Source: Mytilus californianus (Eukaryota; Mollusca; Bivalvia; Mytilida; Mytilidae). Taken from it: 64,000 nt of DNA. The translations under genes and the position numbers were made by a program. Below the pieces are notes generated by a model. It did no database searches. It was not told the DNA's origin and saw nothing but the letters and a program-made list of their open reading frames with translations. Of this stretch, positions 40,341 to 51,000 are shown in pieces (within the stretch, counting starts at the first letter, position 1; every line of letters starts with the position of its first letter). The stretch lies in NCBI RefSeq assembly GCF_021869535.1, contig NW_026262593.1, positions 53,243,818 through 53,307,817 of the forward strand, given 5' to 3'.

Positions 40341-43300
40341 ATGGCTAACCCGTTAATGGTCGTTGCTATTGATTTTGGAACAACATACTCTGGGTACGCT
40401 TTTTCGACAAGATCCGACTTCTTCCGAGAGCCTCTGAAAATCCACGCCAACCAAGCTTGGAATTCTGGGAAAAAACAACTTCTTTCTTTGAAAACCCCAA
40501 CATGTCTTTTATTGGGAAAGAACAAAGAAACTGTGGCATTTGGATACGAAGCTGAAGATGCGTACGCAGAGCTTGTCCTTGACAACAAGCATAAAAATTA
40601 TTACTACTTTGACAAATTTAAAATGAGGCTTTATGAAAATAAGGTATGAATTTATTAATAATTAATATCATTATCTTTATTGTCCATATTTAGTTTAAAT
40701 ACTATTGAAAGATATATATTGGAGAACTCCTGTTTATGGCAAAGTTCAAAGCTATATATATAAAAGTTTTTTGAAAATTGAAACAAATGAAATCAGTTTA
40801 ATAAAGAAAAATAACTGCTCAGTTCGTAAGATAGCATTCTTATAGATATAAGAAGATGTGGTATGAGTGCCAATGAGACAACTCTCCATTCAAGTCAAAA
40901 TATATAAAAGTAAACCATTATATAGGTCAACGTACGGTCTTCAACACGGAGCCTTGGCTCACACCGAACAGTAAGCTATAAAGGGCCCCAAAAATTACTA
41001 GTGTAAAATCATTCAAACGGGAAAACCAACGGTCTAATCTATATAAAAAACGCGAAACGAGAAACACTTATGAACCACATCAGCAAACGACAACTACTAA
41101 ACATCAGATTCCTGACTTAGGACAGGTGCAAACAATTGCAGCGGGTTGCCAATATATGTGTCCGCTGCGGCTTTGGCAGATTTATTTACATTAAATATGA
41201 ATTACAGTTACAATTCTTATAAATTCACAGTAGACATAATGATTCATTCTACTTTTTACTATAATATAAAAATAAGAATTTGTGGTATGATTGCCAATAA
41301 GACAACTCTCCACAAGAGACCAAATGACACAGAAATTAACAACTATAGGTCACCGTACGGTCTTCGACAATGAGTGAAACCCATACCGCATAGTCAGCTA
41401 TAAAAGGCCCCAAAATGACAAATGTAAAACAATTCAAACGAGAAAACTAACGATCTGATTTATGTACAAAATAATGAACGAAAAACAAATATGATATACA
41501 GCAACAAACGACACCACTGAATTACAGGCGTATGAGGCGGGGTTAAACTAGTTTGAAGGCGTCAACCCTCCCCCTAACCTGGAACAGTGGTGTAACAGTA
41601 CAACATAAGAACAAACTTTAAAAATCAGTTGAAAAGGGCTAAACTCATCAGATAGCGTTCTCATGCCAACATACATGTGTCCGCCGCGGCTTTGGTAGAT
41701 TTATTTACATTAAATATGAATTAGTTACAATTCTTATAATTTCGATGTAGACATTATGGATCATTATGATTCATCCTACTTTTTACTTTTACTTTACTTA
41801 ATACATGTACTAAATGACTCCTAGTTTATCTGTAGTATCTTTTTGCTTAGGGTCGTGTTGCTCATCTTTAGTTTTCTATGTTGTGATTTGTAGAACGTTG
41901 TTTGTCTCTTCGTTGTTTGCCATGATGTTGTCAGTTTGTCTTTGGCAACTGAGTTTGAATATACATATGGTATCTTCTTCAATTCTCGTAAAGATTTACA
42001 GACATTTACTAAAGCCCGGGTGCGGGATTTTCTCGCTGACTGTGTTGAAGACCCATTGGTTGCCTTGAGCTGTTTTCTGATCTTTGATCGAGTTGTTATA
42101 CATCTCTTTGACACATTCCCCGTTTCAATTTTCAATTTTACTCTGAATTACTAGATGGCTTTTTTCGAATTTTTGAATCATTTTAAGTTCTTTTATTACT
42201 CTTAATAGGATTATTTAGTTTGTTTTTGTTTTTATTTTTTTATATATATTATCGAATTGTTCCTACCCTTTGAGTAGGCCTTTTCATGAGTTTCACAATA
42301 TAGTCGTATTTTGTAGACCGATAACTCTGTCATTAATATTGTTTCTTTTGAATGTGTTGTATTCTGTGGTTGTTTGACCCTTTGTTTATTGGGTCATATC
42401 CGCTGTGAGTCGTCCGTAGGTGACCTGTTGCAAAGCTATCCTATCCAACATACGCTCTTCCAGTGGAAGATTTTATATCCTGCCTTTATCCAACTAATCT
42501 ATCTATTTAATTTATTTGTTAATCTGTTAAACTGCAACTGAAACATTTGTGACTGCACATTAAACAACTGAGTACATCCATTATTTGTTATTTTTGTAAA
42601 TGAATGAAATCTTAATAATTCTTAAATCCAAATATTTTCATATTTAGGATGTGAATTGTGACATGGAAATAGCTGATATTGTTGGCAAGAATATGTTGGC
42701 CACAGAAGTTTTTGGAAAATCTATAAAAGCTCTTTCCGACCATTTTGTAGACTTGCTGAAAACTGAAGGGATATCCATTGAATGGTCAGAAATTCGATGG
42801 GTTCTCACTGTACCTGCTATCTGGTCGGATAAAGCAAAACAATTTATGAGAACGAGTGCCGAGGTGGTAAGTTAATTGATACAATTTTGTATTCCAATAA
42901 TATAAAACCTTTCGGAATGTTTGATCCTCAATGCTCTTTAACTTCAAATCTCATTTGACCTTTTAACTTTATTTATTCGAGCGTCACGGATGAGTCTTTT
43001 GTGGAAGAAGCTCGCATCGTCGTACAAAATTGTAAGCCTGGTTTTTTTATATACATAAACATATTGTATAGACACCTGTCTGTTCCCAGGCCCGAGAACA
43101 CAGTTATTTCGTAGTACATTTCTTTTAGACAATTATAAATGAAAATTTAAAAAATCGCACCTGCTCTATCTCAAAAATATTTTTAGTGTAGTGTACTACT
43201 TTTTGACAAATAATATCAAAATTATAGAAAAGTCTACCAGCTCTAACTCAAAATATTGGCAATTCTATGTTAAGGGGATCTATAATTCAGTTTGACAGCT

Positions 43301-46300
43301 TCAGACATACAAATTTTTGACCTTTTTTAACTAGACCAAATCACTACTTTACATCAAAATTTATCACCCAATTTTTTTTTAACATGCAATTCCATCTCTA
43401 TACTTAATATTTCATGCATAGAATATAAAGAAAAAAATTTGGAAAGTGCATGAACAAAATTTGCAAGTTATACACTGTCCACACTAGGGACTATAAATCA
43501 AAGGACGATAACTGTGTCCTCGGACCAAATATGCAGACTATATGTTGCCCTCTAGATGTCTTTTGGTTTCATTGTCGTTGTGTTGTAGTCTCATAAATTT
43601 GTGTTTAAAGATACATCTCATCAACGTTGGGATGCAATCTCATTAAAAACGTGTAACCCTCATCTCCTTTTATTAATATTTTGTTTAAAGATTCATGCAT
43701 CAATTGTAGTCAAATTCATTCGTCTCTTAAACAAGCACATTCTTATATTATTCGTTTCAATGACAAATCCGTTGTCTTTTACTAATTGTGGCATTTGAGA
43801 AGTCACGATAAATTTAATAATTTCTTATGTATTGGAAACTGTCCTGTTTTTTTTTTTATCAATTTTGTAAAAAATAACTTAAAATTGTGATCTCTTGTTA
43901 TATACTTGTCACAATTTCTTATATCAAGTATTTAATGGCGATAAAATATTGAACTGAATTGATTTGAAATCTATACAAGTAGATTACTCCAGCTTCTCTA
44001 TTTTTTTCGTTGTACATTTTAAGAATGCATTTTGAAAGCATATCCTATCCTTTTCTTTTTCTTGTTTTATAGGCAGATATACAAGGTGATAACTTATTAA
44101 TTGCTCTTGAGCCGGAAGCTGCTTCTATTCACTGCCAGTATTTACCGAAAGAGAAATTGACAGGGAAAGACAACTCTGTAAACCTCGGTGATGATGGGGT
44201 GATATACATGATTGTCGATCTCGGAGGTTAGATTATTTCAAGTTCTCATTGGCCAACGGTTCTATCAGGGGATGGTTGGGGTTAACAGAATAGAGTATAA
44301 TGCTACGGAAAAGGGGGCGAAAAACAAAAGGCAAAAATTAAAAAAAAATAGATAATAATGGAGAGAAAAAATATAAAGAATGGAGAGAAAAATGTCATTA
44401 AAATTAAAGAATACAGAATTGAAGGACACTCCACCCAGACCCTCTTCTATATGAATCTTTTTCAAATCATTTTGCTTCTTTTGTACGTTGTTATCATGAT
44501 TAGTCTTTTCTTCTGAAGCTCTTGGGTCAGTTATAACCATGCACGGCCAATATATTTTTACAATATTTAGTTTTACATCTTGTTCGATTTTTCTGTCAAC
44601 CAACCACCTTATTCAAATTTCTGTAAACACATCTTAACGGATGGGGAGGGGCAAGAAAAAAATCATATAAAATTCAACTGATAAACTTAGGCAAAATGGT
44701 ACATTTATAAATCACTTTGACAAAATTAATTCCGATCTCAAGACGATATTTTTTTTTCTAATTCGTTTACAAATCAAAACATGATATAAAATTCTAAAAT
44801 ATGACTTTAAGTTATCTTAATTTTTTTATAATTATTATCTTATTTGTTTAAGGTTTTAGTTGGGGAAAATATCCTACAAGTTTGTAACACAAACATGAGC
44901 GGATCCAGGATTTTTGAAAGGGTGATTCCCGAAAACGTAAAAAAGATACTGCGAATTTTTTTGACGATTTTATGCTAAAAAAATTTTGACGATTTTATGC
45001 TAAAACAATCATATAAATCATTAGAAACATGGGATTTTAAATTTGTATGGCGATCAAAGGGGGCGTACGCCCTCTACGACCTATCCTGGATCCGCCACTG
45101 ACAGACTCTTCAGATTGTGAAATATTCAAATGATTAGAGACAAATGCATAATCATAATAATACATGTACTTTTGAATTCCATGGAATTATCATAATACTC
45201 TTGAATTCCATGGAATTATCATAGTACTCTTGAATTCCATGGAATTATCACAATACTTTGGAAGTCCATGGAACTACATATATCATAATAATTTTGAATT
45301 ACATGAAATTATCCCAATACTCTTGAATTCCATGGAATTATCACAATACTTTGGAAGTCCACGGAACTACATGTATCATCGGCATAATACTTTTGAATTA
45401 CATGAAATTATCCTAATACTTTTTGAAATCCATGGAATTATCATAATACTTTTTTTAATTTTATGGAATTAAAAGAATATTGCATTTATATCTTAATTGA
45501 TTTTATTTTGAAGGAATTATCCTAACACTTTTGTATAATTTCCATGGAATTTAAAGAATAATGAATTTATACCGTATTTGGTTTTATTTTGAAGGGGGCA
45601 CTGCAGATTTGACAGTTCATGAGAAACACAAAGATGGAAGTATAAAGGAACTCTGCCGTGCAAATGGCGAAGATTGTGGTGGAACTTCCGTTGATGCCGC
45701 GTTTATCAGGTTGTTTGACAAAATCGTAGGGTTTGCAATGATCAACAAACTTAAAAAGGAAGACCCTTCATCATATCTGGATCTTATCCGAGAATTTGAA
45801 ACAGTAAAACGGAAAATCGACTCTTCTTCAATTGGGAAAGTAAACTTTTGTATACCACTCTCTACCATAAACTCAATTTGTAAAAAGCAGAAGAGGTGTG
45901 AGTTAGAAGAACTTATCCAGAAGTCCTCGTTCAGAAACAAAATTCTTATCAGAGGGGACAAAATCAGAATTGACGCCGACCTAATAAAATCATTATTTAT
46001 AAAACCAATCGAAAAAATCACAGCTTTAGTGAAAGAGATGAACACACAATTGCAGACGACTGACATACCTTTGATTGTTATGGTCGGGGGATTTTCTGAA
46101 TGCAAGCTTATTCAGAGTGCATTGAAACAAGCATTTCCAGAGAAAAGAGTTATTGTTCCTGAAGATTCCGGAATATCGGTGCTGAAAGGAGCTGTTTTGT
46201 ATGGGCATCACCCAGAGTTCATAGCGAGTCGTGTCATCCGGTATTCTTACGGAACAGATTCATATGTAGATTTCGATCCATATGTTCATGACCTAGCTCG

Positions 46301-46646
46301 GAAAGAAATTATGCAAGGGAAAGAAAAATGTGAAGTTTTTGACTTTATTATACATCAGCATACGCAGGCCGTGATAGGTTCTGAAATTCAGAGAACATAC
46401 TTTACTATGTATCCGTTTCAAACTGCAATGCCAATAACGCTGTATGTCAGCAGCAAAGAAAACCCAAAATACGTAGACGAGGAGGGGTGTTCCAAGTTCG
46501 GCGAAGTCGTAGTAGATATACCACAGCCTTCTGAGGAAAACCGCACTGTGATAGTAAATTATAATTTTGGCAAGACGGAATTGACCGTATCTGCTCGCGA
46601 GGTAAAATTTGGATCTTCATGCAGAACACGCATTAAACTTTTGTGA
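40341..46646 (+). CDS. HSPA12-type Hsp70-like protein, complete, four coding exons
   Basis: Coding exons: 40341-40643 (ATG; the exon itself probably starts at 40323 after TTCTTACAG, so a 5' UTR exon lies upstream), 42648-42866, 44073-44226 and 45595-46646 (TGA). All have GT-AG borders with matching phases (0,0,1), giving about 575 codons. It has an actin/Hsp70-like ATPase fold: phosphate-1 loop AIDFGTTYSGYAFS at residues 9-22, RWVLTVPAIWSDKAKQFMR in subdomain IB, phosphate-2 DLGGGTADLTVHE at about 223-235, and the adenosine motif VGGFSE at about 389-394. The C-terminal ~170 residues replace a standard Hsp70 substrate domain, as usual in HSPA12. The family is strongly expanded in bivalves (established for oysters and mussels) and responds to stress; this member's own role is unknown. 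The third intron interrupts the phosphate-2 motif and contains a MITE and a palindromic minisatellite. An AATAAA stands 13 bases past the stop. Confidence 0.92.
40845..41790. mobile_element. Two retroelement tails (-) each followed by the same ~115-bp segment
   Basis: The tails at 40845-41140 and 41283-41660 (both reversed, different subfamilies) are each followed by 'tgtgtccgctgcggctttgg' + 'cagatttatttacattaaat' (41157-41270 and 41678-41790, nearly identical). The whole lies in HSPA12-like intron 1. Confidence 0.65.
41800..42500 (+). mobile_element. Retroelement 3' tails
   Basis: 'tagttttctatgttgtgatt' and 'ccatgatgttgtcagtttgt' (41865-41940), 'ggtgcgggattttctcgctg' to 'ttcaattttcaattttactc' (42019-42145), and 'cgtccgtaggtgacctgttg' (42408-42430). 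Each corresponds to a part of known tails; no coding remains. Confidence 0.55.
44266..44444 (+). mobile_element. MITE copy (GAGGGTCTGGATGGGG family) in HSPA12-like intron 3
   Basis: Degraded left end CAGGGGATGGTTGGGG and right end CCACCCAGACCCTC, with AATAGA/AAAGAAT phrases between. TTCTAT lies on both sides (44260-44265 and 44445-44450), a possible target duplication. It begins 40 bp after exon 3. Confidence 0.7.
45165..45560. repeat. ~29-bp minisatellite with palindromic unit AATTCCATGGAATT
   Basis: About eleven degenerate units like 'ttgaattccatggaattatc' + 'ataatactc', decaying towards the 3' side. It stops about 35 bp before the acceptor of the last HSPA12-like exon. A short frame through it is an artefact. 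Confidence 0.85.
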
Positions 46647-46658
46647 AAAAGGAAAAAT

Positions 46659-46664
46659 AATAAA
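46659..46664 (+). terminator. Polyadenylation signal AATAAA, HSPA12-like gene
   Basis: Exact AATAAA 13 bases after the TGA. A second lies at about 46783. Which one is used cannot be told from sequence. Confidence 0.5.
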
Positions 46665-47400
46665 CTGTCAATTAATTTCAAAAATCGAATTTGATCTCCT
46701 CCAGTCAATTGTATTGCTATTCATGAATATAATTTATTTTCAAATCCAATTATAAAGGAGGCGAGCGGTCTTGAAAATATGTAATAAAAAAAAATTTAAA
46801 TGCAGTATCCCAAAGATTTAACAAAAACAACTATTTTTTCAATAGGTAATTCAATAAAATCATCGTGATTGCCATATTAAAGGAACAATATTTTTCATAT
46901 GCATAGAACCAGTAAACGCAGGGCTTACCAGATCGCACTAGTAACAGTATTTGCATGCAATACTGTTTAATAAGGTAGTGCAACCCAAGAATAATATAAC
47001 ACAAACCGCGAGTTTATCTATGTACGAAGTATTCTAGTTTTAATGGATGGTTAGATGTACAAATGTATGCTTCACGTCCAGCGGAAAATAGTTCATGCAT
47101 ATTCAGAACGATTACATCCTAATGAGATATAAATATGCCTTGCTTTGGTCTAAACCGACATGCTGAGCTGAATATGTCTGTGCTGTAGCCCACAGGTTCG
47201 CAGAAAGACATATCACTTTGTTTCTGTTCTGACTTTGAGCCATCTAGCATTTGCTCATACTCCTATATGACACGTGCTTGGATGATAAGTAGATTTAGTT
47301 GATCAAATAATCAGTTTATTGGTATACATTCAGATCACGAATGCACAAACTAAGGGGATCATTCAATTTACTATAAAGAGACACTTAATTTTAAAGAAAC

Positions 47401-47656
47401 ATTGATTGATTGACTTTTGTTTAATGCCACTTTCAACACTGTTGTGCTATTTCGTGGCGGTCAGTTTTTATTGGTGGAGGAAGCCGGAGTGCCCGGAGAG
47501 AACCACCGACCTTCGGTAGGAAAACTGACATCCTAGTCAATTAAGATTGGAGTCGAGTACACCTGCCCCGTGCGGGATTCGAACTCAAAACCTCAGTGTT
47601 GGCTGGCTAGTGATACAGTATTTGAACTACTTAGACCACTTGGCCACCGAGGCCCC
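47401..47656 (-). mobile_element. tRNA-derived SINE, best-preserved copy
   Basis: On the minus strand it begins GGGGCCTCGGTGGCCAAGTG, with an A box TGGCCAAGTGG (47636-47646) and a B box GAGTTCGAATCCCG (47573-47586), that is, a tRNA-like head with a long variable region like Leu or Ser tRNA. A core follows ('ccggagtgcccggagagaac' on the plus strand), and the 3' end is an (AATC)-type tail at 47401-47412. Other copies: 24655-24914, 26185-26440 and 52380-52490. It is a fossil pol III transcription unit, not a functional tRNA. Confidence 0.85.
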
Positions 47657-47689
47657 TTTAAGAAACAGAATAGGACCAGAAGAATGACG

Positions 47690-47830
47690 ACAAGACGAAC
47701 AAACATAGAAAACTAGAGACTGAACAATACAAACCCAACAAAAATGTGGAGTTTAACTAAGGGTCTTGGACGAGCACTCACATCTTGCTCCACATGTGGC
47801 ACCCGTCATGGGTCGTGAGTCATTAGTTTA
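47690..47830 (-). mobile_element. Retroelement tail fragment
   Basis: 'gacaagacgaacaaacatag', 'gagactgaacaatacaaacc' and 'ttgctccacatgtggcaccc' match the tail at 17560-17740. It lies in the gap between the HSPA12-like and allantoinase genes. Confidence 0.6.
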
Positions 47831-47928
47831 GTACTAGAATCCAGATATATTAAGATGTTTATACACAAAAATAATGAGTGATGAGTCTTTACTTTCGTGC
47901 CAGTCATGACAAACTATGTATTTCAAAA

Positions 47929-47934
47929 TTTATT
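47929..47934 (-). terminator. Polyadenylation signal (AATAAA on minus), allantoinase
   Basis: TTTATT on the plus strand, 67 bp beyond the stop at 48001-48003. Confidence 0.4.
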
Positions 47935-48000
47935 TATAACAAAATAAATATTTGTTCACAATATGAGATTTTTATGCTAATTCCCGCAAAAATGTCCAGA

Positions 48001-51000
48001 TCAGAGAACTGATTGGGTTTTATTTTTTTCGTTCAGCAAAAAATGACCTCGAGGTGACTCAGAAAATTCTCCGCAATCATAAACTGTCACTCCCTGTACA
48101 ATAGTCGATTGCACGACGCCTTTTAGTTCTTTGCCCATGTATGGAGTTATCTGAAAATTAATATTGGCCTATATCTTTTAAATTATCTTTTCAATATTTT
48201 TTTACTTCAAATAGGAATTCTTTAGTGTAGCTACTCTTTAATGTGTTATGCGTTTGCCTTCCAATGCTATGGTTAAATAATTGATTAATGTTTGCCTAGC
48301 GTCCAGTGGCCAATATTTCATGCATATTTAGAACAAGAATAAATCGACAATGATTACAATAGGAAGGTCGTTTAATTAGAAGGACGGGTTTGGACTGATT
48401 TGGAAAATTACGGTATCTTGGTTAGGGTAAAAGTTTTACCATACAACAGGACACCCACGGACCCTTAAAGAGAAAATTGGTGCAAGAGCTATTTAACGTA
48501 CAAAAAGCGTGACACTAGACCCACTTATATAGGTAAACTCGTTGTCACCTTAATCGTGAATACCAGATTTTAGTACCCACCTTTTCAAACTGGAATATTT
48601 GATGGAATACTACACACGTAAATGTTTTCATACCAGTATTCTTGACATTGGTCCAAATAAATCTGTAAGGTATTTGTCATTTCAGAGAATTTGTTGCGCA
48701 TTACGTTTCAAGTAGATTTTCAACCAACTAACGTTTTTAATAAATTATTCGCTTATCAAACAATTTAATTATCCATTGTCGTGCAGCCTCCGAAAATGCA
48801 CATTTTCAAGCTGATGTCAGTTCAAACCAACATATGAGATTTTGAAATCTGTAGTTTTAGTTGTGTGTGTGTGTGTTGTTCAATTGACAGTTCAATTAGA
48901 GAAAACATTTATGTAGCAGACATATAGATTCCATAACTGCAACACGTGTCTGTTTTATGATATTTCTCCAATCTCAACAGTAAAATTTAAATATTTAAAA
49001 AGCTCGGCAAGCCTTGCACTTTAAATAATAAAATTTAACTGTCTCGAGAGGAGAAATATCGTAACACACTTCTTCTACATAAATGTTTTCTCTAATAATA
49101 CAATACCTTGTTCTTGAAATGAATATTCTTCTCTGTCACCTGTAAAACATATTGAAAGAAATAATGAATCAGCTGTCCAGTGATTTAGGAATTACATCAG
49201 TGAATGAAAATTGAAGAATTTCCTCCTTAAACTTCAAGCCTTTGAAAGTGATATATTGAAAAAGACAGCCAAGGCTCCGTGTTGAAGACCATACTTTGAC
49301 CTATAATGGTTTACTTTTATTAATTGTGACTAGGATGGAGAGTTGTCTCATTGGCACTCATACCACATCTTCTTAAATCTATATATTCCAAATATTTAAA
49401 ACATTGTTCTGCGAGTATCATTCAAATTACCTTAAATGTTGAATCAGGATCCCAAACAACGAAATCTGCATCGTACCCCTCCTTTATAGCGCCTTTCCTG
49501 TGTCCTAGGTTGGCCATTTCTGCTGTCTTTCTGCATAGCAACTGAACTAAATCTACTAGGGTCATGTCATGTCGAAGGCAGTTTGTCCAAAATAAAGAGA
49601 GACCTGAAACAGTATCACCGTAAAGTAAATTTAACCATTTACAAGTTTGACCTTTCTAAAACGGTGTGGACTGCTTCGCTCTATCCTAATCTAAAGTAAT
49701 ATGTGTGCATGTGGTTGTTGATTTAGTACTGGAAATGTGGTATTTTTAGATATTGATTGATATAAAATGGATGTCTTAGACTTGGAATATCAATTTTTGT
49801 ATATATATTAAGATGAACTTTTCTGAAATTTTAAACTGGCTGTTCAGTGTTGTGCGTTAAACACCCATGCTTTTAACATTTTGTTCACTTTTCTTGTTAC
49901 AAATTAAAACATTTAAGGAATGACTGTAATATTTTTTCTGTCTATGAAGAAATAACATCAAAAATGTGGTGCACACTGAATAACCCGCGTAGCGGGTTAT
50001 TTTAAAGTGTGCACCACATTTTTTATGTTATTTCGAATAGACAGAAAAAATATTACAGTCATTTCTTAAATGTTTTAATTTGTAACATTCTAAATTCCAT
50101 TTTAAACCGGAGTAAACCATGAAAAAACGTTGTTGACGTCACGGTCACATGACAAAATTATGTCTATGAACTGATAAATAAAACAACGCCAGCCAATCAG
50201 AAGACGCTTTACATCCAAAATTAAATTATTTACAAATAGACACGACTCTGGAGGTGTGCCTAGATTGGCAGAAGTTATAAAATACAGATTATGCATTTTT
50301 GTAAACATTGTATAGGAACATTGTTTAGCAAAACAAATCTTGCATATTGCAGAGTAACAAAGCAAATAAACACGTATTAATAATTGATATTTCAATATTG
50401 AATTTCAGTGTGCAATATATGCATAATAAAACGAACATGAATCAATGACAGTTGATCGGAACTGAAATACACATAGTTAATTTTCCGGCATTTGATGTCT
50501 TATCCTGAGACGAGAAAAGTCTGTAATTCTTTATCTCATTTAAGCCAATAGCTGTTGCTGTGTCTCAGCCACATCATAAAGCAACCAATCAGAATCTATA
50601 TGTGATAAGTAACTATTTCAAGATGGCGTGTATTTCGACTGAAACTAATAGCTCCGCACCGTGATGCGAAGCAAAAAATATCACTTCTCTGACACTAATA
50701 CAAATAAGAGGGTCTGGATGGTATTCATATTCTCATTGAGAAAATCCCCCCTAGTTTTTTGTACAGGAGAAAAAAAACTAAAAACACATATCTCATGCTG
50801 GCATAATCAAACCAACATTAGTTTGCATTAAATTTTAGCTTAAATATGAATAAATTTTCGAAAAATTATGCGATTATTCCTTGAAACTGGTCTCAGATAA
50901 ATATTTTAGAATCAGTGACATAGCAGTAGACCGAAAAGAGGGGGAGGGTTCCGAAAGTTACAAAGAAAAAAAAATCTTTTCTATAAATCTAATTGTCTAG

